DNA from: Harmothoe impar
Lineage: Eukaryota; Annelida; Polychaeta; Phyllodocida; Polynoidae
NCBI GenBank assembly: GCA_947462335.1
Contig: OX381710.1
Location: 30,061,004 to 30,125,003, forward strand
Length of the DNA stretch: 64,000 nucleotides
Direction of reading: 5' to 3'
Shown in pieces: positions 34,787-48,200 of this stretch. Under the pieces are notes generated by a model. The model did no database searches. It was not told the DNA's origin and saw only the letters and a list, made by a program, of their open reading frames with translations. Both the position numbers and the translations under genes were made by a program. Within the stretch, counting starts at the first letter, position 1; each line of letters opens with the position of its first letter.

Positions 34787-37700
34787 TTAAACCACAGCTA
34801 TAAGGTTATGTGAGTCTACACAGAAATAACCAAGGTGTTGTCTTAGCCCTCCACTGTGGTTTAAACAGTATCATTTCCTCACACTACAGAGGTGAAGAAG
34901 TAGAGTAATAACAGAAGAATGTCCCATCCTTCTAGAGGGAAGGATAGTAGCCCTTGTTCTGTGCCCTTACAGCCATATTTAACGTCAGAGCCCTGTCCCT
35001 GCCCATGCCATGTCGGCCCCGAGTGGTCTGTGCTAGCAATGTACCGTTTGCCATTGCTTCTATGCCTGTACTATGTAGGCTTGTCTCACCCTGTTATGTT
35101 CCAAAACAGGGGAAGGCAATGGGAAAACAATGTTACACTCACCATGGAGCATTTCCCCATTCATTCCTCTGCCATTGGGAGTATCCTAGCATCATACATG
35201 CATACGGGCCCATTGACATTAATATTCACAGTTGTATTTGATCTTTCAAGTTATTAGCTATGCCAGAATCGACCAAGCACAGTGGCCCACTAAGGACCTA
35301 CCAGAAGTACAGGTCTTACGCCATCCCGTTTTGAATATTTGTACTGACCCATACAGTATAGTACTGCTGGTACTTTGTTCGTCTATATATTATTGGAATA
35401 ACATGTTCAATAGTTCTTTCATGTTGTGCCTTACTGACTGGGACTGCCAGCTGCAAAGAGACAGCTGCTGCTCCTCACCGAGTTGCTCCATTTAACACGC
35501 CCTGCAGGAAGATGGACAAGACCCAGGGCACAATACATATCATAAAACACCATCGCTCACTCCATTGCCCCGTTGATCTGAAGCATACAATGAATACTTA
35601 ATGAACTCTATTTATTCTCATTCTCCTGTCCAGCAAAACATTAAACTGAAAAGGAGGACTGTATATAAGGGAGCAGCTCGAAGAGGAGACCATGAGTAAC
35701 TGAGACCTACAAGGAGTCACTCACTCATCGGGGCCAAGGGAGGCAGAGGGGGAGGACCCCCTGCCACTATGAAGGAAGGAAGGCTGCTTGAGGCACTCAC
35801 CCGAAATCGATCCACGGCTGTGCTCCTCATCGACTCGTGCTAATGAAGAATTCTCCCACTGTCATTAATGCCCCTAATTGGCTCTACTCGCATCTACTCA
35901 CACATGGACCGTTAAACGGCCGGCGTCTGTAGAGTAAGTCGATCTGGTATTCCTGCCCGGTCCTCTGCCCTGGGGGAAGCCTAACACGTGAAGTGGGGGA
36001 TGGCAGAGATGACTGTGGTGATGGTCAGGGGGGATGCACTCACCCTGACCTCCTGGTGCTAGGACTGCTCCTGGGTGTCTGGTATGTGTCTGTGGTTTGC
36101 CGCAGGACTGTCCCTTGTCCGACCCGTACTCCAGGCGCCCACCATCGACCAATTCTGCTCTATCTGCTTACCAGGTCCTCAAGTAGGCTGGACGAATTAC
36201 GTAACCAAACAACCCCGTGTACAGCCCCCGCTTGCCTAAGCCTAAGGCACACGCCCTAATATATACACACGATAACACAGAGAAATATGCTTATGACACT
36301 AAGTAGGTTGCTGGCCGCCGACGTGGCCCGTCCCCGTCCAGGCGGAAGGGTTTATCTAGAGGGAAGGGTTGATGAGTGTTTAGCGTGTGGGTGTGTGGTT
36401 GGGTGGCCAGGCCGGGAGCAGGACTGTGCAGCAGCTGACAGGGAGGGCAAGTCGTGGGGGAATGGGGGAGTGGGGGAGTTGGGGAGTGGGGGAAGGTCTG
36501 TGCATATCAAGGAGCAGAACACACAGTGGCCCATTCTGATGTTGCATAACGTGTTGGACATTGCCGCATTATCCCTCAGCATGGTAAATATACCATTGAG
36601 AACAGAGGTATAAAGGCCGTGCTTAAATCTTGTTATCATGAGAAAAGGGAGGGTAAGGGAGTAGGGAGGGGGGTGGATTAGCTCCCCATATCCCTACCCC
36701 CGTCCCCTCCCTACCTTACACCCCACACTTTCACTGGCTACAATTCTCTGGCCGCGCCCACTGCAACCAACCATTTACCTTTAAGCCCCTCTCTCTGTTG
36801 TCTGAGCAAACACGAGCCAGTATTACTACAATGAGCTACTCACGAGTCAGTGCCCAGCAGGCCAGAGGTTAAAATCATCTCAGGACGTGATCCATCGGCC
36901 GCCTACACTGACCCCAGTCGGCATGGATCCCGGATATGATTAGTGTCGGCGGATGTGGGGGATCGGGACGGTCGGGGTGGCTGATTCATGGCGCAGCGGC
37001 CGCGGCCGCGTTTTCTTGCGCGCGACCCCGGTGCGACAAGAAGCGACAAGGCCATAACTGAGTCTCAATTACTTCCCCGGGGGGCGACCTTTTTGGCTGC
37101 CCCTTGCAATTCATCACCCTCGGTGCCTACAGATGCGCAGTGTGGATTCCTTTCCTACCCTGTCCTTCCACTTCAGACTCTGCCATCCCCAGCACCCACC
37201 ACGACTGTAGTCAAAACAGCAATTTGATAAAACTGCCACCCAGCTGGGCAAGAACAAGTGGCTTTTAAATTATCCCAGGATGCACCCGGAGCCACGTGAC
37301 CGCCCAGAGTAACAAGTTAAATGCTGCAGCGGAAGTCGATCAATCGTCACATCCGGTGGTGAGAGAGTTTCGTCTTGCATGGCTTCAAGTTGAGGTCCGG
37401 GTTGGTGGATCATCTGGTGGCTCTCTGAGGGTCCATAACTTACAGGGCTTTACATCAGAATAAGTGAGGAAGGAATATGCCAATGCCTTCACCAAATTGA
37501 AATCCTCCGTACAAGTTACCCGATAAAAATGAGAAAGCCTGTAACTGCAATGCTTAAAGAGACAGGCTGTGCCCTTCATATCTCACCTTGAGATATGAAG
37601 TATTTTTATCCCAACCACAGTTCATTCACTCTTCATAAGAGGGCCGCATACAGATTCCCATTGATTTCTCAACATTCTTGGAATGCCTCTATCATCACAA

Positions 37701-38712
37701 ATAGCATTACTGGGTATTTAAGGGTGATTTTCCCAATACTGTAACGTGGCTGAATATCATATTCAAAATGTTTAATTGCACAGATTGATGGTGTTTACAT
37801 ATACTGCGGTAATGCTTATCTACCTCCTTGAGTCTGCACTTACACACACGACGATAAATAAGCGAACAGAGATGATTTACGATGGTAGAGCCTTACGCCG
37901 TGAAGTACTTTATGGTGATGGTTACGTGTAATAATCGGCAGTGGCATGCACCACGTCATATAGCTTATCAGAGGTTGACCAGATAGCCAAGGCACTGTTT
38001 GAGTATGTTGTTGATGGAGGCTTTACCACCTTAGATAGGCTCATCAAAGGGTGTCAGGGCGCAGGGGTGGGATGGGTTCATTGTTGGCAGGTAAAGGAAA
38101 AAGAGGGGGCCAGGCCATGGTCAAGATGGGGCAACCTTCGAGGGATAACAAGACGGGAGCTGAGCGGTAATGGTAGTAATAGAGAGAGGGGCAGGGGGTG
38201 GGGATGGGGACAGAACATGGTTGATGAGGACATAACACTACCAAGAACGGGTTCAACACAGTCAAAAGTGAATGATCCTCAAATGTAGACAACAGCGAAA
38301 AGAGAGACAGACAGACATACGAAGTAAATGGCAACATAAAGGGCACACCATGAGGATGATAACACATCTAAAAATAATATAGATTTGAGAGGGAGATATA
38401 AGGGACATTTATGATACACGTATTATTATTCGGGACCAGTATCCGGGTTGACAGACAGACGTGGTTAGAGGAAGTGAAGGTAGGAGGATCATGAGAGTGT
38501 TCGATCAGTGTGTACGGCCACCTGGCGTGACCACATGGTGGACACTGACACTGTCCTGCTGCTACTACCCAGCACTGGGTGAAAAACGAGCACATTTGGT
38601 GGAGGGGAGGTGGGGGTTAAAGCCGAGGGTGATGAGGAGGGGGTCCACAGGCCAGCCTGTCTGTATCACGCTATACTCGGTGCAATCAGGAGGCGCGGAT
38701 GAGCAGGCTGTA
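34787..38712. other. Non-coding stretch with CpG-rich and enhancer-like patches
   Basis: A CpG-dense core at 36985-37050 includes GCGGCCGCGGCCGCG and GCGCGCG. GAGCAGCTC lies at 35671-35679, just after a TATATAAG (35662). TAAT words (CATTAATGCCCCTAATTGG, 35862) sit in the same area. The frame at 36988-37227 over the CpG core has no recognisable domain. No exon is supported. Confidence 0.4.
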
Positions 38713-39330
38713 CAACCGTGATCTGCAGTAACTAACGTGATCTGCAGTAATGCAGATAACGGCAGACCATCCAAACGTGATCTGCATCAAATTAACGTGA
38801 TCTGCATCAAAATAACATGATCTGCTACAACCATTCAACCAATATCTACAGAATTTTGGACACTTTTCTCGCCAAATTGACCATTATTAGGAAAATGGAC
38901 CTTTTTGTCATTTTCAACACTTTTTTCACCAATTTGGCCATTTTTAGGAAAATTGAATTTTTGGTGATTTTTTAGAAAGAAATACCCAAGGTCTACCATG
39001 GACAATGTGAAACAATCCCCAGTCTATACTTCCTAGATGCCCCAGGTCACACCTGGGTAATGTGAAACAACTTCAAAATACTTCCTAGATGGACATCTGC
39101 ATAAATAACGCTATTTACTTCTAGATACACCAAGTCAAAGACCATATGGGCGTACATGTTTTGATGCAGATAGCATCAGGGAGAGGACAAGTTCTCTTGA
39201 TGCAGATATTATGACTTTTTGCATCACATAAATTGATGCAGATCACGTCAGTTTGATGCAGATCACGTTTGGATGGTCTGCCGTTATCTGCACTACTGCA
39301 GATCACGTTAGTTACTGCAGATCACGGTTG
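38713..39330. mobile_element. Foldback element 4, 618 bp, TA target-site duplication
   Basis: Terminal inverted repeats of just over 100 bp begin CAACCGTGATCTGCAGTA and are almost identical between ends. TA flanks at 38711-38712 and 39331-39332. Each arm holds four or five CGTGATCTGCA sub-repeats with TGCAGATAACGGCAGACC between them. The middle carries (C/G)CCAAATTG- and TTTTAGGAAAAT-type short repeats. No coding sequence. The near-identity of the arms suggests that it is the youngest of the four. Confidence 0.9.
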
Positions 39331-42300
39331 TACACAGGCCATGATGGGCACGGCCCGGCAACATATCGGGCCTTTAATAAAATAGCCTGACACACGCAAC
39401 TGCATCTATAAAGCTACCTTGTACTGGACACTGGGCAGCCTGACCTAGTCCAAATCAGCATATACACCATCGTTATGTATGTATGGTATGTGCGTTATAC
39501 GTCAATAAGTATAAGAGAGGGTGGCATACAGCAGTACTGTGTGACACATTTGATACATGTTACACAGAGATTGTATAAAGGCGTCGCCAGGACTCTTTTA
39601 CCGTGGTCAACTCTAGTTGGCTCTGGTATATCTTCAGTGCACAAAGTCGAATGTAGTTGACTCTGCCCACAGGAGAGCAATTGGTAGTTTGACTCTTCAT
39701 GAAAATTGATGCACGTAGCCAATGGTCTGCAAAAACAAAGTCGTAAGAGTAGGGATATTGATCCCTTTTTACAGTGTACCTGCTTGTCACTCATGTATAC
39801 AAGTGTTGATTTTGATTCCCCTTCTTTTGATGGGTCACCTACAGTTGACTCCAGGAACGGCGAGTCAATCTCACTTGACTTTCCTTCATCAGAGTCGCAT
39901 GGGAGATAAACTGTGGCCCTGACTATCAGAGGCATGGCGACATTTCTCTGTGCATAGTTGGGTTCAATATTGCGTTTTCGGTATGAGATCCGGAGGTATG
40001 ATAAACTTTGAGCAAGAACATGAAACTTGAATATTTCATACCTGTAATATCGCTGACGATACACCATGTATGCTCCACTATCCCGGGTTATCTCGGATAT
40101 CACTTACACAGGTGTCTGGTTGCTCGATGGTGTTGGGTTCAGACTGAACTCATCGCACAGCATTTGCACGGCGACTCATTTCATTTGCAACTCTAGTGTA
40201 AATTGGAAATTGAAACCGTGCTTGTGTGCTTAATTCAAGTAACAGCAATTTGTACTAACACCTACTCACTTTGAGGTAGATATCATATAGCAATGTCATA
40301 TAGCAAACGCCATATTAAGATAAGAGAATACTGCATTCAAAGTTAGTGTTTGTTTTCCCCACTCGTTGTGCTTCCCCTAGTGGTTGTAACCTTTTTGCAC
40401 CGAGGGAACGATTTGTACATCACCTATTGCTATTAGCACGTGTATTTCCCCTTGATATACCAGCTTCAGTACCATATTCACTATACGGTATGTCACTTGT
40501 ATAGTATCTGACGTTTTCTCTCTATATATATGCACTCCTCGATTCCCTCTCTAGCATCCCTTCACTAGGAGCTATTGGCTCGTGATCTGCCACAGAAGTT
40601 GCACACATCTGTGAAAACACAGACTTTGTACATGTTAGATCAAAGCTATTCGCTCCACTAACAGCTACAGCAAACATTTATACAGGGCCAGGAGTCTGCA
40701 CGCCCACCGACCAGTGAGCAGCTCACCGGGAATCAACTGCTCACAATCCGCTCACAATGAGGCACACATTTGTTGCCGAGTGGCCATCATCATGTCCTAA
40801 TCAAATTTGCATACTCTGCGAACAGCTTGAAAGCGGGTCGGCCGCAGTGGGTTGATGGTCGGTCTAAGACTATCCCGGAACAACATAATAATTATTGTGT
40901 TGGATTACAATGGATAGAGATAGAGAGAGTCGGCTGTGGATAAATGGTCATCAATGGATGCTCAATAGGAGATATTCTGACCATGAGGGTGTGAGGCCTG
41001 GTGGGCATTCATCTCTCCCTGGTCGCATTAACCCGCTGGGGCTGGACACAATGGTACAGCGGGCATTGTCCTTTCAGACTGGTCGGCCTCGGCCCCACGT
41101 ATAGCCAACCCTAGCTGGCTGTTCATGTAAAGGCTATAGTCATTAGGAATGAGCGGTGAGCAATAAGGTGAGGGTTAGGAGCTGCTCTTCCTATACAGGC
41201 CATAGGGCAACACATGTAAGGCATTCTATGGGGTATTTGTTCGAAGGGACATGTGCGTAGCATTTGGTTAGTAGCCTACCTTGCATTTTGATGACTATGC
41301 AGGAATAGTTTAGGATTTAAAGATGGGTTACGAGCTAATTTGGGAATGACTTTTCCTTTTTTCAGAGTAGTTCTAGAGACCAGCTTCTTATTCCTCATGA
41401 AGGTTACAGTAACTAAGATGCTTTTTACAATGTAATATCCCATGGTCTATTCCGCTAGTGATTCAGTCAGATTGCATGAGGCAACCATGGGAATCATCTA
41501 TGGGGTCTCAACCATGCTACAGAGCAGTTAAAGGCCACAACTGACTCTAAAGCACACCTCCCTTAGGTCACAGATATCTCTTGCGCAACGGACTGAAGTA
41601 ACAGATGAACCTGTCTCTGGCCAACAAGAATTGACCAACAATCTCCTGCTCAAACCTCTAATATGTTTGGATGAGATCATCTGTTGGATGACCAAACGAT
41701 AAAGCGGGTAGTAATAGACAAACCATGACTAATTGTGGGGGAATACATGAATAACACAATTCTATATATATATTGCGCCACAGAAGAAAATCTGCAAAAT
41801 AATTTGTAACAGAAAACCATCGAGCCCTATGTCGAACAATATAGGATTACCATTTTAAACTCAAAATATAAGGGGTTCATTAAATAGTATTCTAAGATAT
41901 AGGGATTAGACTATTTTCAAGTAGGAACATAAGTCTGATAATGTCCCGCATGTCCTTGGTCAATCTGGAAATACAGTGAAACCGATTGGTAGAATGTGTG
42001 GGATTTAGAGGAGTAATAAAGGTGACATATAACATATGAAATAGAGACAGATGCTTTTATAAATGTTTCAGATGGTTCCATATTTTGCCACCAGGTGCCA
42101 TAATGTCCATTGTGTCTTTCAGCAAACTTGGAGAAAAGGCCCTTGTATATCTGAGAATCAGTTTTGACCGATTTTAAATTTGAAAGAAAATCACAAAAAA
42201 TCAAGAAATATTAGTTTATTGATGAAATAAAAAGTGAAATTAAGCTTGTGATTTGATCTCCATGAATCTAGCATAATCCTGAAACCCATTTTTTGAGATA

Positions 42301-42586
42301 TGACTGGTTAGGTGAAAACACATCACATGTATATATATATGCAAAGCCCTTGAACATATTTGTGATCTAAATACATCTGTACTCTAAAGCAATTTTAAAT
42401 TTTCTAGCCTAAAGACACGTTACGCTTCTCCGTCGATTAAGGAATTCTAAAATTAAGTTTAAAATAATAACTATGTGCCCAAGATATCTCGAAGTCCATC
42501 TTTAGTTCAAGTTTTCGGAATCGGAGAATGAGACGCGTGTAGCACACTATGTTGAAATCAAGTGGTAGAGATAACAGTCCTCCGAT
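39331..42586. other. Unassigned stretch, one possible exon, motif sites
   Basis: The longest frame in the window (202 codons, minus, 40103-39495) lies here. Within it, 39918-39780 could be a 139-bp exon between CAG and GTACAC encoding a Ser/Asp/Glu-rich segment, but the opposite strand reads equally well from the acceptor-like CTTTTTACAG (39765-39774). I do not call either. GAGCAGCTC sites are at 40716-40724 (inside the GTGAGCAGCTCAC palindrome) and 41179-41187. Confidence 0.35.
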
Positions 42587-42940
42587 ATGAAAGGTCAGGG
42601 TTTAACACTTATTGGAAAGATGAGTGGGGTAGGGGATAAACTTGACATAAAAAGCAATAAAGCAGCTTATGAGGGCAAATGCATAGCTGATTCGTCTAAC
42701 CTTCATTTGAGCAGAATACAACAAAAGGCAATAGATGACATAACAATGACCTATCATTTAAGTAGGGATGCAGAAGTAATTCTATACTGGGATTCCCCTG
42801 GCCACTCGCCAATAGCAAATCAAACTTCATTTTGGCTAAAGGTAAACCCATGTCCATTCGCTAAACTGGATAACTATTGTTTTGGGAGGCTCTGTGAAGA
42901 TTGCGATGAAGACATTGGGTTCCCACAAGAACCTGGGTGA
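42587..42940 (+). CDS. Possible coding exon, unknown protein
   Basis: A 117-codon frame reads like a real protein in its second half: a mixed helical segment, then FWLKVNPCPFAKLDNYCFG and LCEDCDED with five Cys in about 30 residues. It ends at a stop that overlaps a fair donor, CCTGG|GTGAGA (about 42938). Possible acceptors exist after AAAGCAG (42665) and TTGAGCAG (42716), but neither has a strong pyrimidine tract. Codon choice is unremarkable. I recognise no family. It may be an exon of an unlinked plus-strand gene, a decayed gene, or chance. Confidence 0.25.
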   Translation: MKGQGLTLIGKMSGVGDKLDIKSNKAAYEGKCIADSSNLHLSRIQQKAIDDITMTYHLSRDAEVILYWDSPGHSPIANQTSFWLKVNPCPFAKLDNYCFGRLCEDCDEDIGFPQEPG

Positions 42941-44910
42941 GAAAGCAAAGGGTTTAGTTTAGGCACGTACTATATATATATATGATTGAATAATGTTAGA
43001 TATTTTAATATTCTAATAAAAACATCGTAACTCCATCTTCAAATAAAAAGAGTATACAGGGACTAGCCACACCGAGGTCTACTCACTAAAGATATACTAC
43101 ATGCAAATCGTATGAAAAAAGAACTGGTGTCGCATGAGACCCCTGGGAATATCGACTCTGTATATACAGGCTACTATATGTACAATCTATAAGGGGTCTT
43201 AGCAAGATTCGACAGGTAATCATATGTTTGCATATATCAGTGATATATCATTATGGCTCTGAGTGAATGATTTAAGGGTGTCAGTAGGACTACACGTGAT
43301 TGACCTTAAATGCCATTGCAGTGTCGATATGGATTTGTTGCCGATGGCTGCTGGAGCCTTTAATAGTCACTATTCTTGCCTCATAATTCCTCATAATTGG
43401 TCAATGAATGGACCTGCTCAGCTTAGACGAAATGACAAGTGCATGTAGCTTCTAAGAGTTGGGCTTGCGTCCTATAAGTAATCTATATTGATGTCTCAAT
43501 GACAAGAGAGAGGTGACACAAGGGTAGAATCGCAAATGCCTGTTGCCTCAGATCGACCAGTCGACAGGCATTGATTCCGAAGTGCTCATTTTACCTACTT
43601 AAAGTAGAATGGTTATATTGACCGAGCTCATTTTCACGAGGAGGATTCCCTGGGGCTCTTTCCCCAATTGATTTCCCAAATTATTGTTTAGACCTCATTA
43701 GTGTTGGAGCACAAAATAGGTAATCATGGTAATTATCCTGCTCTTTGTTCAAGGGAAGTTTTCTTCAATAACATAAATAACACCGTAAACTGCCTGCAAG
43801 CAAATACACTGCAAACTAGTCTGGGAAGCTGTACTATCCCTTGTCATTAATATTAATACTACTTGGGCGTCAGCGTTAAAAAAATAGTTTATGGAACCAT
43901 TTCTGGGTGGTTTTACGTGTCATCAATGATGTAGGATGAGGGTACTGTTGTCGGCCCCGACCAGGAGACCCTTCATCAGTCTGCTTGTGGGATGTCACTG
44001 ATGTGCCACCGGCTAACCATCCCTAAAGACTTGCAACCAACTTAACCACACGGAAACAAACAGCCGTGCTTTCCACCAAGCCATCATAAAAAATATCAAA
44101 TTTCCATATAACATTCCATCCAAACTGAAGAGTCTGTCCAGCGCTGTCTTCTTTCCTATTCCCTCACGCCCAGCTGAAGACTAGGTCCTATATAAGAAGC
44201 CTTGCTCCACAACTCCTAGCCTATCCGGGGGTTCTTAAAAGGTTCTTTCCTGTTCCATTAAAGAGCTCGACACATGACAAACAATCCTTGCCCCAGACTT
44301 CCCCCTGGTCCCTTTCCAACCCCTCACCCCTCACCCACCCTAAACAGCTAACCCAAACAAAGGCACCGTCCCTCTTCCACACGGCCGACCTCTAACATCC
44401 CATCAACACCCTCAGAGGCTGTTCTGGCTCCCATGGACATGTCCCTAAGTAGTGGACACCCCCGGGCAGGCTGGGGAGGTGCGTGCAGCCAGCTACTGGG
44501 TGCCAGGAGGAGCTGATGGCTACAATTAGGAGGGTGACAGGGGTCATCAGCCGGTGCCAGGCGTCGGAGGCCAAGTAGCACCCACCACTTGACCAGTCCA
44601 GCCTTAGCCACATATCACTGACCACTCTAGCTGGGAGATGGAATGGTGTGGGGCTGGGGGTGGCTGTGGATGGTGTCTAGCAACCACAGATCACGCCTGG
44701 CCGGGAGGTGGGTGAGTGGATGGGGGAGGGGTGCCGCAGGAGATGGGAGGAGGTGTCTGAAATGGCTGCTGGGGAGTAGTGGACAGTGGTCAGTATCACT
44801 GGGGAGCAGAGAGACAGACATGTCCAAACAGAAGGTGGCAGGGTAGGCGCCTGCAGAAGGGGGATGGAGAGGAGATGCTCATGACGCGGGCTGTCAGGGC
44901 TTCTCCAGCC
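42941..44910. other. No gene recognised
   Basis: AT-rich first half with a short TA run near 42970; C-rich from 44280. No supported feature. Confidence 0.4.
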
Positions 44911-45210
44911 GCCGAGCTGCTCATTCCTGTAATGAGTTCCATTACAGGCCTCGGACGGCCTCGGCCGGCGACACCTAATTGTATATGGCAGCCACGAAAG
45001 TTAATTATGGCCACCACAGCCGTGGAGAAGACTTGGTGGGGGCGCGTCAGGGGTGAGTCTCCGCCGCCTTCAGCGTGTGAATCACGCGAGGGTGTCGGCA
45101 CCCCCGACCGCCGGCGTTTGCGTAACGAATCCTCACCACGACTCACATAACCCGCCTAAAGTTACTGCTCCCTTGGTCTCCTCCGCGAGCTGCTCGCAAT
45201 AGCTCACGTA
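44911..45210. promoter_or_regulatory. Candidate enhancer: motif plus homeodomain palindrome
   Basis: GAGCTGCTC (44914-44922) is followed by the perfect inverted repeat CCTGTAATG ... CATTACAGG (44926-44948, 5-base spacer), which carries two TAAT half-sites facing each other. TAATTG (44976) and TTAATTATGGCC (about 45000), CpG-rich DNA, and a second GAGCTGCTC (45187-45195) lie within 300 bp. There is no reading frame of quality. The dense mix of short motifs in non-coding GC-rich DNA is what a developmental enhancer would look like; this is inference. Confidence 0.4.
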
Positions 45211-48200
45211 CACAGTGTCTGTATATATGCACAGCACACTGCAGTCGGCCGGAAATCCCAACCACCGGCTGACTACTCAAATTAACCGCACACATAAAGT
45301 GAAAGTTTTCTTTTAGCCCGCGCCTAACCTACGTTTTCTATCCCTGCTGCCCGCCCAATATTTAACAATGCGATGCCATTCAAAAATCTGTTGGGGTTTG
45401 AGAGCAGAATCGTGTAACCTCCAAGCAGTTGTTTTAATATACCATTTTGGTTCGTTGAGATATTGGTGAACAGATGCTGATTATTCAATCAAAGGTATCG
45501 TAGCCAGCCATCAGAAGTCAAAGTGGGCGTAATATACTTCTCTAACCGTATTATAAGTATATTAATAAGAACAGCGTATTGCGTCCCTAAGATATATGAC
45601 GGTCTGAAATGCCTCTAAAGTGATTATAGGATGATAAATGACAATTAATGGCATCAGAAATGTGTAAAAAGCAGGTCTATGAAGAACGACATACGTCTTT
45701 GGTTACTGCTGGAACACGCAATTGCTAGAAACCCGATAGCTATATAGACAATTAAGTTATATGCTCTTCTTCTTGTGCTTAGTGTTGTGATTCCTTCTCG
45801 TGGCAGAATTACAATGGGAAGAAAGATCATACGGCAGGGAGTAGTATTGCAGACCTGTATATACTACAAGAATACGGTGATGGGCATTGCTATGCTCATC
45901 GATATATGATATTGACCAATATTCCACTACGTTGGTAGGTTGCTCAGTTTCTGCCTAATCTGCTCATTGTGTATAGCTCAATAGAGGTGTGAGTGAATTG
46001 ACCTATAGCTACCACTATAGGGACAAAATAAAACAAAAAAACTCTAACTAACGATTTAATGACACAGCCAACTGGTACTCTGCCCAGCCTGGCCCAACTA
46101 CACTACTAATCTATTGCCAGCCCAATGCCAATAACGTAGATACCTACCTCAAAATGAATAGCTCGGAGCAGCTCGTCGTTAGTCAATACACCACTGAGAT
46201 AAAAACACGAGTCAGAGTCGACTAAAAACAATCAGCACTTCTCTCACCCAGTACTAGTTTATGTACCTAGAGCATTACGCAGTATAATCACAAAATACAT
46301 TGTAGGGGTGTACACTGCTTGTATTGTGTTATTCTCTTCAGTGCCATGTTAACTTGCTGGTATAGTATAGGTGTACTGGTACTACATTTAATGCAGAACA
46401 ACATACATTATGTAACCTGTAGGTCTACTGGGAAAGGGGGCCTTAATCTAAGGTCTATCATTTTAATATTGCTTGCAATGTCTATTCAAGCTTACAGGTT
46501 TTCCCTGTAAGGTATATCTTACATGGGCCCACATTTAGCCCATGATGTAATGTATCTCAACCATGGTTGTTTTTCACTTGACTCAGCTTCACCACCTGCC
46601 TCTTGATACCTGCCGAAATGGGAGATCCGAATCGGACACTGAGATTTGACCGTTAAACGCTAGCCCTGACAGACGGACGTACGAGCAGCTCATTCTAATA
46701 AAAGACGTATCCAATAATCGCCAGAGGATCCAATATACCTCGGAGCAGCTCAGATAAACGTCAGGCGGATAATCAACCTGCTCGGGGAGAGATCAGTAAA
46801 GTGTGGTGAGTATGAGGCTGGTGGTTGCCTGTTTGCTGTTGGGAAGGATCATATTAAAGGCCTGGTGACATTTCCCACTTGCTTATGTTTCCAAGCGATG
46901 TCCAGTTGCGAATTCAAGACGAGGATGAGTAATCTGAGTGTCTCGTTAGGCGCAATACGGTCTGGCCGAGTCAACGGATTCAGTTGTGGTGGGGGTGGAA
47001 GGGATAGGCATCGTGAAGGGGGAAAGGAAGAGGAGGGGAGGGGGTGCCGGGTACAGAATAAGGTAGATTGGACCTGGACCTGGTAAACTGCAAGTGTATG
47101 TACAGAGTCGCTATGGATGACCTTGATTGGATGCGCCGGGAGGAGAGGGCACAGCGGTTGTGTATTAGGTGCCTCACTGGCTGCCAGGCTTTGATTGCCC
47201 TCCACCCCTTCCTACCACTACCACCCATCCTCACCCTACCAGCCCCAACCCCAACGCCTTTCCTCCAGGGCCGGGCTGGCTCCACGGCTGATGGATGCAG
47301 GCGTCATTGGCACATGTTCATTACCATTGCTCAGCCACAAACAAATACGTCGCAATTATCTGTTCTCATTAAGGTCGGTCTAATTGTCCTGCCCCACCAG
47401 TCCTCCTGCCCAGCCCCCTGCCCAGCTCCCTGCCCAGCCTTGCCCAGCCCTTTGCCTGCCATCAACACCATCTCCACCCCAGAGCTGCCAGGGAGCTTTA
47501 ATAGTGAAACAAAACCAATCATGGGTAACTACGATATCATCCCCTTCGATAATGTACACATTAAGTAGCTATCCTAAGTGAAATTGGTAAATACCTGTGT
47601 TCTATTCGGTGTGCTTACACTTACATTACATTTCTAGTACAGAAGAGGTCTTCATAATATAGCAATGGTAGCTCGGGAATGCCTACCAATTCGTTTTATA
47701 TTCTAGCTTACACTACTGCAGGATATTTGAAATCACAACTAAGTACTGCAATCTACTACATATTTCATCTTCATTTTTGACTAGTTCTTTCTACTTTTGT
47801 TTATACATTATAAGTATAAAGAGTCTAGATATTTCTAGGATCAGCCCAAATTCAGCATACTAACTGTGGATTCACCGGCTGTCATTGTAACAGCACTACA
47901 TGCCAGACAAATGGCTTGACTAACGTCGTATGCGGTAGTTACCACTGATTATGTAGGATAACCATGGTCATAGCCACAACAGGCAATTAACTGATCTATA
48001 GGCACTGACTGGATATACACTGGCCACGTCGATACTTGCATGGTAATAAGCGGTGGCGGTGCTGCCTCCCATCTGGAGTAATTGGACACAAAGAAAATAA
48101 ATCTAATAAAAAATGTACACAATAGCTTGCATTCATCACCTGTCGTCCTGACATGACAATGTATCAGCGTCTTAATGGGTTTACTCTGACCTGACAATTA

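Noticed and set aside
36988..37227. Coding frame over the CpG-rich core
   Set aside because: No domain, no splice sites, and Arg/Pro content explained by GC-rich sequence.
39495..40103. 202-codon minus-strand frame, longest in the window
   Set aside because: No recognisable domain, several Cys in an irregular pattern, and open frames on the other strand over the same bases; only a 139-bp piece has any exon-like borders.
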